Source of the DNA: Bacteroidaceae bacterium
GTDB lineage: Bacteria; Bacteroidota; Bacteroidia; Bacteroidales; Bacteroidaceae
Reading direction: 5' to 3'
NCBI GenBank assembly: GCA_017617335.1
Contig: JAFZWK010000058.1
Location: forward strand, 1 to 64,000
DNA: 64,000 bases
This document shows, one piece after another, positions 36,827 through 46,000 of this stretch (the stretch's first letter is position 1; every line of letters starts with the position of its first letter). A program made the position numbers and the translations under genes. Under the pieces are notes generated by a model. It was not told where the DNA came from, did no database searches, and worked only from the letters and a program-made list of their open reading frames with translations.

Positions 36827-36876
36827 CTCGTTGCAAGGTGCGATTAAAAGGTTATTAAAATCAACGGCGGAAATGG

Positions 36877-38151
36877 TTAGCCACCGAAGTTATCGAACCG
36901 TATCATGTCGTCCTCAACACCCAGGCTATACAGCAGGTCGAGAACGGTCTTTGCCATCATAGGAGGACCGCACAGGTAGTACTCGACGTCTTCTGGAGCC
37001 TCATGCTGCTTAAGATAGGTATCACCCATAACCGGAGCGATGAAGCCTGGGGTGTACTTAACTCCGAGACTGTCGGCCTTCGGATCTGGACGGTCGAGAG
37101 CCAGATGGAAGTGGAAGTTGGGGAACTCCTTCTCGAGTGCGAGGAAATCTTCCATGAAGAATACCTCATCTATACCACGTGCGCCGTAGAAGTAGTGCAT
37201 CTCGCGGTCGCGGCATTGGCGGGTCTTAAGCATGTGCATGATCTGAGCGCGCAAGGGAGCCATACCGGCACCACCACCTACCCAAATCATCTCACGCTTG
37301 GAGTCGTAAACGGGATGGAACTCTCCGTAAGGACCGCTCATGATGCACTTGTCGCCAGGCTTGAGCGAGAAGATGTAGGTAGAAGCAATACCACAGGGAA
37401 CGTCCATGAAGCCAGGGCCCTGGTCCTTGGGTTTGAAGGGAGGCGTGGCAATACGAACGGTAAGGGTAATGATGTCGCCCTCGTCAGGATAATTGGCCAT
37501 AGAGTAGGCACGGATGGTGGGCACGTCGTTCTTCTGCTTGAGGCCGAAGATGCCGAACTTCTCCCACGTAGGCACATAGAGATCTCCGATGTCGGCCTTG
37601 TCGAAGTCGCGGTTGTAGTCGATATCGTATGTGGGAATCTTGATCTGGGCATATGAGCCAGGCTCGAAGTCCATGTGCTCGCCTGGAGGCAAAGCCACCT
37701 TGAACTCCTTGATGAAACTGGCCACATTCTTGTTGCTGATGACCGTACACTCCCACTCCTTAACGCCCATAACGGAATCGGGCACTTTAAGCTGGAGATC
37801 ACCTTTCACTTTGCATTGGCATCCCAGACGCCAATGATCTTTAATCTGCCTGCGGGTGAACTGACCCTTCTCGGAGTCGAGAATGTCACCGCCACCCTCA
37901 GGAACCTGAACCTTACATTGTCCGCAAGAGCCCTTACCGCCACAAGCACTGGGCAGGAAGATTCCCTCCTGAGACAAAGTACTCAACAAGGAGGCTCCCT
38001 GAGGAACAGAGAGTGTATCCTTGCCGTTAATCGTGATATTTACATTGCCACTGGGTGACAAGTATGCCTTAGCTACGAGCAGGATGGCCACCAACACGAT
38101 GATGATCACCAGGAATACGCCAATGCTCGTTAAAATCAAATTCATATCCAT
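36877..38151 (-). CDS. nqrF: Na+-NQR subunit F (NADH dehydrogenase, FAD and 2Fe-2S)
   Basis: A 424-residue subunit that oxidises NADH and passes electrons into the sodium pump. One N-terminal membrane helix (about 5-28) precedes a ferredoxin domain with the 2Fe-2S cysteines (SACGGKGSCGQC, about 70-80, and LGCQC at about 110). The flavin domain has RAYSMANY for FAD; the NADH part has GGGAGMAPLR and YYLCGPPMM. It is last in the operon and is separated from nqrE by 130 nt of repeats, unlike the other junctions, which are 1-17 nt. Confidence 0.96.
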   Translation of the reverse strand: MDMNLILTSIGVFLVIIIVLVAILLVAKAYLSPSGNVNITINGKDTLSVPQGASLLSTLSQEGIFLPSACGGKGSCGQCKVQVPEGGGDILDSEKGQFTRRQIKDHWRLGCQCKVKGDLQLKVPDSVMGVKEWECTVISNKNVASFIKEFKVALPPGEHMDFEPGSYAQIKIPTYDIDYNRDFDKADIGDLYVPTWEKFGIFGLKQKNDVPTIRAYSMANYPDEGDIITLTVRIATPPFKPKDQGPGFMDVPCGIASTYIFSLKPGDKCIMSGPYGEFHPVYDSKREMIWVGGGAGMAPLRAQIMHMLKTRQCRDREMHYFYGARGIDEVFFMEDFLALEKEFPNFHFHLALDRPDPKADSLGVKYTPGFIAPVMGDTYLKQHEAPEDVEYYLCGPPMMAKTVLDLLYSLGVEDDMIRFDNFGG

Positions 38152-38161
38152 AAATTGATTT

Positions 38162-38279
38162 ACTATTTAATCATTTACAATTTACCATTTATTAATTATT
38201 CATTTATTACCATGCCATTCACCAGAATGCTATCCATATCTATAAAATGGTAAATGGTAAATGGCTAAATGGTAAATGT
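38162..38279. repeat. Inverted 7-mer repeat element inside the nqr operon
   Basis: Between nqrF and nqrE. The right arm (38244-38279) is TAAATGG-type 7-mers; the left arm (38162-38215) holds complementary words (CATTTAC, TTACCATTTAT, CATTTATTACCAT). The two arms flank a roughly 30-nt centre. The transcript could fold into a long AU-rich stem here. Confidence 0.75.
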
Positions 38280-38281
38280 AT

Positions 38282-38908
38282 TTAGATGTTTAGACCTGAG
38301 AAGCACATAAATGCCAATGCCATCAAACCTACGGTAATGAAGGTGATGCCAAGTCCCTGAAGAGGCTTGGGAACATCGGTATAAGCCATCTTCTCGCGAA
38401 TAGCAGCCAAACCCACAATGGCAAGCAACCAACCGATACCACTGCCCAAAGCATAGGCAATAGCATCGCCGAAACCTCCAATAAACTGAGCATTGGTAGG
38501 CTCCATAGTCACACGCTGCTGCATGAACAGCGAGGCACCCATGATGGCACAGTTTACAGCGATCAAGGGCAAGAAGATACCAAGTGACGCATAAAGCGAG
38601 GGGCTGAAACGCTCAACTATCATCTCGACTAACTGCACAATACCTGCGATGACCGCAATAAACAAGATGAAGGCCAAGAAGGTAAGGTCAACTCCCTCGA
38701 CCAGAGCATTAGGCCCCAATACATAGGTCTGCAACGCATAGTCAACGGGAACGGTAACCAACAGCACAAAGGTTACTGCGATACCCAAGCCAAACGCAGT
38801 CTTAACAGTCTTAGATACGGCCAAGTAAGAACACATACCCAAGAAGAAGGCGAAAATCATATTGTCCACAAAGATGGAGCGGACAAATAAACTTAACATA
38901 TGTTCCAT
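38282..38908 (-). CDS. nqrE: Na+-NQR subunit E
   Basis: A 208-residue integral membrane subunit with about six helices. It shares the half-repeat fold with NqrD. The two cysteines that help hold the intramembrane iron centre are visible: [11 protein letters not shown] near residue 25 and VNCAIMGAS near 120. It starts 1 nt after the nqrD stop. Confidence 0.95.
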   Translation of the reverse strand: MEHMLSLFVRSIFVDNMIFAFFLGMCSYLAVSKTVKTAFGLGIAVTFVLLVTVPVDYALQTYVLGPNALVEGVDLTFLAFILFIAVIAGIVQLVEMIVERFSPSLYASLGIFLPLIAVNCAIMGASLFMQQRVTMEPTNAQFIGGFGDAIAYALGSGIGWLLAIVGLAAIREKMAYTDVPKPLQGLGITFITVGLMALAFMCFSGLNI

Positions 38909-38909
38909 A

Positions 38910-39536
38910 TTACTTCTCCTCCTTATTAATTGAGCGGTGAGCCCATATTACACAACCTACAATAATCAAACTCATGGCAGGCATTACCATCATACCATTG
39001 TTCGTATAACCCCAATCCGTGAGGAACTTGGGAATGACATTATAACCCAATAAAGTTCCAAAGCCGAAAAGTTCGCGAACGAAACCCACTACTATCAGAA
39101 CCCATGCGTAACCCAGACCGTTTCCAATACCGTCGAGCAACGAGGGCCAAGGCTTATTCTGCATCGCAAAGGCTTCAAGACGCCCCATCAGGATACAGTT
39201 GGTGATAATCAAACCAACGTATACGCTCAACTGCACGCTCACATCATAAACGTATGCCTTCAGCAACTGGCTAACGATAGTTACCAAAGTGGCAACCACT
39301 ACCAGCTGTACGATGATACGGATACGGTTGGGTATACTTTTACGAATCAAAGAGATGATAACATTTGAAAATGCCGTGATGACCGTCACACTCAAACCCA
39401 TTACGATGGCAGGTTTCAGCTGACTGGTAACAGCCAGGGCTGAGCAAATACCCAACACCTGAATTGCAATGGGATTATTCAGATTAAGCGGATTAGAGAA
39501 TGCTGCTTTATTCTCCTCAGAAAACAATTTACTCAT
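38910..39536 (-). CDS. nqrD: Na+-NQR subunit D
   Basis: A 208-residue integral membrane subunit, partner of NqrE. The iron-centre cysteines lie in [11 protein letters not shown] (about 30) and [14 protein letters not shown] (about 115). About six hydrophobic helices are seen. The gap to nqrC is 17 nt. Confidence 0.95.
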   Translation of the reverse strand: MSKLFSEENKAAFSNPLNLNNPIAIQVLGICSALAVTSQLKPAIVMGLSVTVITAFSNVIISLIRKSIPNRIRIIVQLVVVATLVTIVSQLLKAYVYDVSVQLSVYVGLIITNCILMGRLEAFAMQNKPWPSLLDGIGNGLGYAWVLIVVGFVRELFGFGTLLGYNVIPKFLTDWGYTNNGMMVMPAMSLIIVGCVIWAHRSINKEEK

Positions 39537-39553
39537 ATTCTTTCCTCCTCTTA

Positions 39554-40342
39554 TTATTGTTCAACATTAGTGCATTCCTGTTTAGCAGGGCAGTCAGCAT
39601 CTTTTTCGCATTCTGCCTTATCCTCACAGCAATCGCTTTTACCACCACAACATGCCTCCTGGGCAGGAACTCCGATGAAATCAGCATATTTACCAAGACC
39701 CTCTGATACCATGGCAGCTACACCATTGCTGGTGAGCGTAGCACCAGTAATTCCATCTACCTCATGAGCATCATCCTTGACAGAACCAGCTTTAACCACA
39801 GTCAAAGCAATATCGCCATTCTCGTCAAACACCTGCTTGCCCTGAAAGCGATTCTGGAACTCAGTCTCACCAATACGGGCACCCAAACCTGCCGTCTCGC
39901 TCTCATGATAGAAATAAGAACCATAAACGGTCTGCTTGTCCTCGTTCAGCGCGATATAGCCCCATAAGCCGCCCCATAAGCCACGACCTGTAACGGGAAT
40001 CACATACTTGACACCATCATCGGTAGTAGCTTCAAAGACATGCAACTCACCATCCTTAATGGCCTGACCATAAGAAGTAAGGAAATCGCTCTCGTAGGGA
40101 ACTAATTCGCCATTCTGGAACAACTTATCCTGAACCTTCTCGGCAAAAGTGGCCTGCACGTCGACTGCATTCTTATCAATTCTCAGGGCAGAAAGAATCT
40201 GACCTTTGGTATCGTTGGCAACATTTGCCTCTTGAGTATCCTTCAAAGCCGAAGATACAAAAGCCAGCAAGAAGGCAACGATAATCACCATAACCACAGC
40301 ATACACAAAGGTGTATACATTGCTATTTGTATTCAATTTCAT
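39554..40342 (-). CDS. nqrC: Na+-NQR subunit C with Cys-rich tail
   Basis: A 262-residue subunit with one N-terminal membrane helix (about 10-30) and a soluble flavin domain. FMN is attached through phosphodiester to the Thr of the motif GATLTSNGV (about 205). Beyond the usual end, the last 34 residues are a hydrophilic tail with seven cysteines in the pattern CC-x5-CC-x5-C-x5-C-x5-C. I do not know this tail from NqrC of Vibrio. In Vibrio the soluble domain faces the periplasm, so the tail would too. Third gene of the operon. Confidence 0.93.
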   Translation of the reverse strand: MKLNTNSNVYTFVYAVVMVIIVAFLLAFVSSALKDTQEANVANDTKGQILSALRIDKNAVDVQATFAEKVQDKLFQNGELVPYESDFLTSYGQAIKDGELHVFEATTDDGVKYVIPVTGRGLWGGLWGYIALNEDKQTVYGSYFYHESETAGLGARIGETEFQNRFQGKQVFDENGDIALTVVKAGSVKDDAHEVDGITGATLTSNGVAAMVSEGLGKYADFIGVPAQEACCGGKSDCCEDKAECEKDADCPAKQECTNVEQ

Positions 40343-40359
40343 GTTGTCTTCCTCCTTAT

Positions 40360-41538
40360 TTATTTAGTTGCACGTTTTGCACGCATGCTGATGTTGCGCT
40401 GCACAAAGCAGTAATCAATCAGACTTGCAAACAAGTTCATCAACAGGATAGCCAGCATCATACCCTCGGGATAACCTGGGTTCAAAACGCGAACCAGAAC
40501 AGCCACGAAACCAATGAGCAGACCATAGATATATTTACCACACTCAGTACGACAACTGGTAACGGGATCGGTAGCCATGAAGACAGCACCAAATGCAAAT
40601 CCACCTAATACAAGATGCTCGTACCATTGAATCTCGGTAAGCCCCAAAAGCTGAAGCAGATAACCTGTAGCAGCGCCGCCCACAAATACACTCAGCATGG
40701 TCTTCCAGGAAGCGATTCCTGTCCATAACAGGATAACGGCACCAATGGCAATAGCAATAATGCTGGTTTCGCCGATTGAACCAGGAATCAAACCTATAAT
40801 GGCATCGTGGATAGTGCTGGAGTCAAAGCCTGCGAAGCCATCCCGAGCAGCCTGACCCAAAGGAGTAGCGCCAGAAAGAGCATCCGGAGCAACGACATCG
40901 TAGCCAGTACCGAAGATTGTACTCTGGCTTACCCAAACCGAGTTGTCACCTGTCATAGCAGCCGGATAAGAGAAGAACAGGAAGGCACGCGCAATAAGTG
41001 CAGGATTGAAAATGTTCATTCCAGTACCTCCGAAAATCTCCTTGGCAAAGATAACGCTAAATGCAACTGCCAAAGCCAGCATCCAGAGGGGAAGGGTCAC
41101 AGGAACAATCATCGGAATGATGATGCCAGATACCAGATATCCCTCTTGAATCTCCTCGTTCTTCCATTGAGCAACCACAAACTCAATACCCAAGCCAACA
41201 ATGTAGCTGACAAGTATCTTGGGAAGAACAGCAAGGAAACCATACCAGAACATTCCCCAGAAAGAACTGCTTTCAAGAGTTCCAGCAGCCAGAGCGTTCT
41301 GATAACCCACATTGTACATACCAAACAGCAAAGCAGGAATCAGAGCTATCACTACAAAACTCATGATTCGCTTGCTGTCGATAGCATCATGGATATTCAC
41401 GCTACCCACGCGAGAGGTTTGATTGGGAACGAAGGCAAACGTCTCGAATCCATCAACCAAACTGCGGAAAGCATGGAACTTGCCACCTTCTTCCACGTAG
41501 GGCTTAATGTTATCGAATAATTTTCTTAATGCTTTCAT
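40360..41538 (-). CDS. nqrB: Na+-NQR subunit B
   Basis: A 392-residue membrane subunit with about ten helices. The covalent FMN site is the Thr in DALSGATPLGQ (about 215); riboflavin and the quinone site are also associated with this subunit in characterised enzymes. The conserved cytoplasmic start (FxNIKPYVEEGGKFHAF) is present. It forms the main ion-conducting body with NqrD and NqrE. Confidence 0.95.
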   Translation of the reverse strand: MKALRKLFDNIKPYVEEGGKFHAFRSLVDGFETFAFVPNQTSRVGSVNIHDAIDSKRIMSFVVIALIPALLFGMYNVGYQNALAAGTLESSSFWGMFWYGFLAVLPKILVSYIVGLGIEFVVAQWKNEEIQEGYLVSGIIIPMIVPVTLPLWMLALAVAFSVIFAKEIFGGTGMNIFNPALIARAFLFFSYPAAMTGDNSVWVSQSTIFGTGYDVVAPDALSGATPLGQAARDGFAGFDSSTIHDAIIGLIPGSIGETSIIAIAIGAVILLWTGIASWKTMLSVFVGGAATGYLLQLLGLTEIQWYEHLVLGGFAFGAVFMATDPVTSCRTECGKYIYGLLIGFVAVLVRVLNPGYPEGMMLAILLMNLFASLIDYCFVQRNISMRAKRATK

Positions 41539-41555
41539 ATTATATCTATAATGTA

Positions 41556-42884
41556 TTATGCATTTTCCTTTCTGAGGATATCAAGTCCCTCGCGAACGAT
41601 ACGCTGCAATTCCAACTTGGAACTGTCCACGAACTCTGCAATAGCAAAATCCTCTGGCGCTACCTCATAAATACCCAAAGCCTCTTGGCGATCTATATCA
41701 CCCGTAATGATAGCCTTGATAAGATAACCAGCATAGATATCCATGGGGAATACTCGGTCGTACTCGCCGCTCATGATCATGTGACGTTCACCACCCTTGA
41801 TGCGAGCATCGATAGTGTACTCTTTCTTCTTTCCCAAAAGCCAACTGAAGTAACTGCGGCTCGTGCTGTAGCTGTTGAAACGGGGCATAATCCAACCCAT
41901 GAATTCATCAGCATGATTTCCTTCAGGAATAACATTCACCTCAGTAGCATGGGCTGCCAAGAAACCGTCTGCACAGGTTTTTACTCCAGTCATCACGTTA
42001 CCGTTGATCACACGGCTATCCTCCATGTTCACATTACCATCTAAGAGGGTAGTCAACTTCTGACCAACCAGCATCTTATAGTACTTGGGAGCCTTCACTT
42101 CACTACCTGCCAAAGCAACGGTACGAGTCAGGTCCACCTTGCCAGTAGTCATCAAGCGACCAACGAAGATTACCTCCTCAGCACCTAATGTCCATACAAT
42201 CTCGCCCTTATTGATTGGATCAACATGATTAATCTGAACACCCACATTACCAGCAGGAGCAGGACCGTCAAAGATGGTTACCTCGCAATCCTTTGCACTT
42301 GTCAGGGCAGGATTAGTCTGCTTGGCACTTACGCCCAACTGAACCTTGGCAATCTTACTCAACGCGCTGATACCTGCCTGGAATTCCTTCTCCTGTCCCT
42401 TCAAAACATACTCGAAATTCTGGCTCAAAGGCATACTGTTGAAACTGCTGACAAAGATAGCCTTGGGAGTGTCCTCTGGATTAGCTACCACATCATAGGG
42501 ACGCTGGCGGAAGAATGCAAACAAGCCACTTTCTGCCAGCAACGATTTAACGTCGCCCTTTACATCAAACTCTTTGGCATCCTGTTTCCCATCAGGTTTC
42601 ACACGTATACTCAACAACTTGCGCCGATCACCACGCTCCACCTGAGAAACAGTACCACTGACAGGGCTAACAAACTTAACTTCGGGATGTAGTTTGTCAA
42701 CAAACAAAGCATCCCCAACCTTAACCACATCACCTTCTTTGACAACTACCTTGGGTTTAACTCCTGTGAAATCATCCGGCACGAGAGCGTACTCATCGGG
42801 ACATTTCACGCTGGCAGTTTCCTCTATAGCTTTGCCTTTAAGGTTAATGTCAAGGCCTTTACGTAATTTGATTACTTTTGCCAT
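41556..42884 (-). CDS. nqrA: Na+-NQR subunit A
   Basis: A 442-residue peripheral, cytoplasmic-side subunit with no flavin. It carries the lipoyl-like and RnfC-like folds (KVVVKEGDVVKVGDALFVDK, in part, near residues 45-65) and the conserved NVGVQINHVDP segment. First gene of nqrABCDEF. A minus-strand TAATTTTG at 42929-42922 is a candidate -7 box, with no convincing TTTG at the right distance. Confidence 0.95.
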   Translation of the reverse strand: MAKVIKLRKGLDINLKGKAIEETASVKCPDEYALVPDDFTGVKPKVVVKEGDVVKVGDALFVDKLHPEVKFVSPVSGTVSQVERGDRRKLLSIRVKPDGKQDAKEFDVKGDVKSLLAESGLFAFFRQRPYDVVANPEDTPKAIFVSSFNSMPLSQNFEYVLKGQEKEFQAGISALSKIAKVQLGVSAKQTNPALTSAKDCEVTIFDGPAPAGNVGVQINHVDPINKGEIVWTLGAEEVIFVGRLMTTGKVDLTRTVALAGSEVKAPKYYKMLVGQKLTTLLDGNVNMEDSRVINGNVMTGVKTCADGFLAAHATEVNVIPEGNHADEFMGWIMPRFNSYSTSRSYFSWLLGKKKEYTIDARIKGGERHMIMSGEYDRVFPMDIYAGYLIKAIITGDIDRQEALGIYEVAPEDFAIAEFVDSSKLELQRIVREGLDILRKENA

Positions 42885-43029
42885 ATACTGTAATAAAAAT
42901 AATAGTTACATTTTAGCGCTGCAAAATTACATAAAATTTTGCTAAAAGATATCAGATTTCGAAAATAAAATTGTACTTTTGACATCGAAAAGAGAAGACA
43001 TCGAATTTTAAATTGTCAAATAGAGCAAA

Positions 43030-46000
43030 ATTAAAGCGCTGAAGTATATACTCCGAACTATAGCAATAGTCCTTGCAGGATTTTATTTGCTGGTCTTGAT
43101 TCTGTTCAACATACCTGCTGTACAGAAAAAGATGGCTCGTATGGCATCCGATGTCATAAGTGACCAGATAAAGAGCCGAGTGGAGGTTGGACGTTTGAGG
43201 ATGGGGAATTTCAATCGCGTCATTTTGGATGATGTTTTCCTGTATGACCAGAAAGACTCTCTTATGCTGCAGGCTCCTCGCTTAGCAGCAAAACTGGAAA
43301 TCCTGCCCATCTTAGATCATAAGATTCACATCAATAATGCACAAATCATTGGTGCCCAAGTATCTCTCTATCAGCAGAAGATTGACGAGGACTTTAATTT
43401 CAAGTACCTCCTAAATGCCTTTGCAGGGAAAGATACAACCCAGAAACATCCCATTGATTTGAAGATAGGAAGTTTGTTGATGCGTAAGTGCGATCTCCGA
43501 TTCAATCGTTGGCATGAACCCCTTACGACTGACAAATTCAATCCCAATCATTTAAACGTTGAGGATTTCAATCTGACTGCCACCTTAAAAGCATTAACAC
43601 CTGACAGTATTAATGCAACTATCAAACGATTGGAATTCCGTGAAGCGAGTGGATTGCAAGTTATCCAGACTCGCCTAAAATTGGCTGCCAGTAGACACGA
43701 TTTTGATTTGTCAGATTTTTTCATATCTCTCCCGCACTCTGAAGTATCAATTCCCAACCTCATTGCCACTTATCCCAATTGGCCTCAGAAAGAGCAAATG
43801 AATGCTTGGTTCAATGGTTTAAAGTGTGAGGGGAAACTGGAGGTTTCCTCTGTTCCCAACGATTTAGTTACCCTCATTCCCCAATTGGCAAATTTCCAGG
43901 ATCGAGTGAAATTGGTTTCAAACATCAAGGGAATGGATAGAACGCTTTCCTTGATTAACCTGCATGTACAAGACATGAATGAAAATCTTGTCCTGGATGG
44001 ACGGATGGACATCAAAGACTTGTTTGATAAGCCTATCATAGAAAGCTCTATCACTAATCTTCATACCAGCCAAAATCTACAGCAATTCATTACACGCAAT
44101 CTGAAAAATGAAGAAAAGGAAATCAATCCTTTCCTCACTCGCCTAGGGTCAACTGACACCAAAGGAACTGTTTCCTATACCGCCGATAATCTTACTGCGA
44201 ACCTGAACATGGAGACCGCCTTAGGTCGTGTTGCCATAGAGGGAAACATGAGCGAAAGAAACAATCTGAACACGATTATTAAAGTTAACGATTTTGAATT
44301 AGGTAAGATTCTGTCAACCAGCGAAAATTCGGAATTAGATAAAGTATCACTAGAAGGTGTATTGACAGGAAAAATCAAAGGGGAAAACAATCTTCCGGAA
44401 TTGACCTTTAACAGTACCATTCAAGAATTCATCTACAAAAACTATCCTTATCATAACGTCGACTTGACAGCCTCTTGCCATAATGGAGCATACCAAGGGA
44501 ATATCGCATGGGAAAGCTCCAATGGTGCTTTCAACATAGAAGCTTTGTTCGACAACGACTCTCCCCAAAAGAAAATCCGGTTTGACGCCCAGTTAGACAA
44601 GCTGAATCCCCATCAAATTAATCTGACGAAAAAATACGAAGGTGAATTATTCACGGCTCATCTTTCCGGCAATATCCAAGCCAACAATCTTGATTGCATT
44701 ATAGGTGATGCCTACGTTCAAGGGCTAACACTGAATTCCCCAGAGAAAGGTATCTGTCAACCTGGTGATTTCCACATCTCAAGCCAACCTGATAGCACAG
44801 GGCAACACATCAACATAGAAAGTCCGATGCTTCAATTCCAAGCAGACGGCACGTTCAAATGGAAAAGTTTACACGACACCTTCTTAAAGATAACGAGTTC
44901 ACATTTACCCAGCATCTTCAATCGCCCCAACACCAACGAGCGTCTCAACGATGATATTGCATTCAGCTTACGAGTTAAAGATACAACTTTGGTGGAACGC
45001 TTGACAGGAATCAGTTTAAGTATTCCCCAACAAGCCCTTATCGAAGGACACATGGATGGTGGCATAAATATGATGACACTCAATGCCGACATTCCTTATC
45101 TAAAATATGGCAAAGAGCAACTAGAACACATTAATTGGAGAATCGAAAGCAATAGCTATAGTATGCAGTCCAGTTTGCTTCTACAACGCTTGATGAAAGG
45201 CATGCCCGTAGAAATTGGACTGGATGTCAATACAGGTCAAGACATCTTGATATCCCACCTGCGATGGAACAATCATATGGAGCCAAAACAATCTGGCGAA
45301 TTGGATTTGACAGGTGAATTCTACAAGGATTTGGATGGGAAACAAGCTATCCGTGGATTGCTCAACAAATCCGAGATCGTAATCAAGGATACCATTTGGA
45401 CAGTTCAGCCTGCCAAAATCAATTACCATGATGGTGTGGTGGATGTGAGAGATGTACTTATTGCTCAAGGTGAACGATACCTGAAAGTTGGCGGACGTGT
45501 GTCCAAAGAAGAAAATGACACTTTAAGAGCAGACCTGAACAAAATTAATTTGTCCTATATTTTTGATATAATCAATTTCCATACTGTAGAGTTTGCTGGA
45601 AATGCCACAGGACGGATCTATGTACGTAATCTGATGAACAAGCCCAAGGCAGATGCATATATACATGTTGATGATTTCACCTTCAACGATGGGGATATGG
45701 GAAGCATGGATGCACATGGAAACTGGGGAGACCAAGAAGGAGCCATCCATTTAGATGCTCATATCGTGGATTTACCTGCCGATCATCAGACCTCTGTGGT
45801 AGGCACCATTACCCCAGGACATAAGCCTGAAAGTGGCTTGGAATTGAACATCAATACTCGTCGTATAAATCTCTATTTCCTTAATAAATTTACAGAAGGG
45901 ATCTTTACCGATTTCCAGGGGAGAGCCACAGGATGGTGCCGCGTGTTTGGTCAGTTTAAAAATGTCAACATAGAAGGTGACATTTTAGTTAACGAAGCCA

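Larger units (their letters stand above)
35873..36876. other. Repeat-rich non-coding region 3' of tRNA-His
   Basis: About 1 kb with no intact gene. In order: a terminator (35895-35940), a CTAG 9-mer element around a GC-rich hairpin (35951-36065), a short charged ORF or gene end on the minus strand (36071-36163), TAAATGG 7-mers (36167-36217), two 22-bp-spaced CAACGTGTTG-type motifs (36219-36250), an unassigned AT-rich stretch, an inverted-arm AT-palindrome element (36570-36719) and the nqr terminator (36792-36826). Confidence 0.75.
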
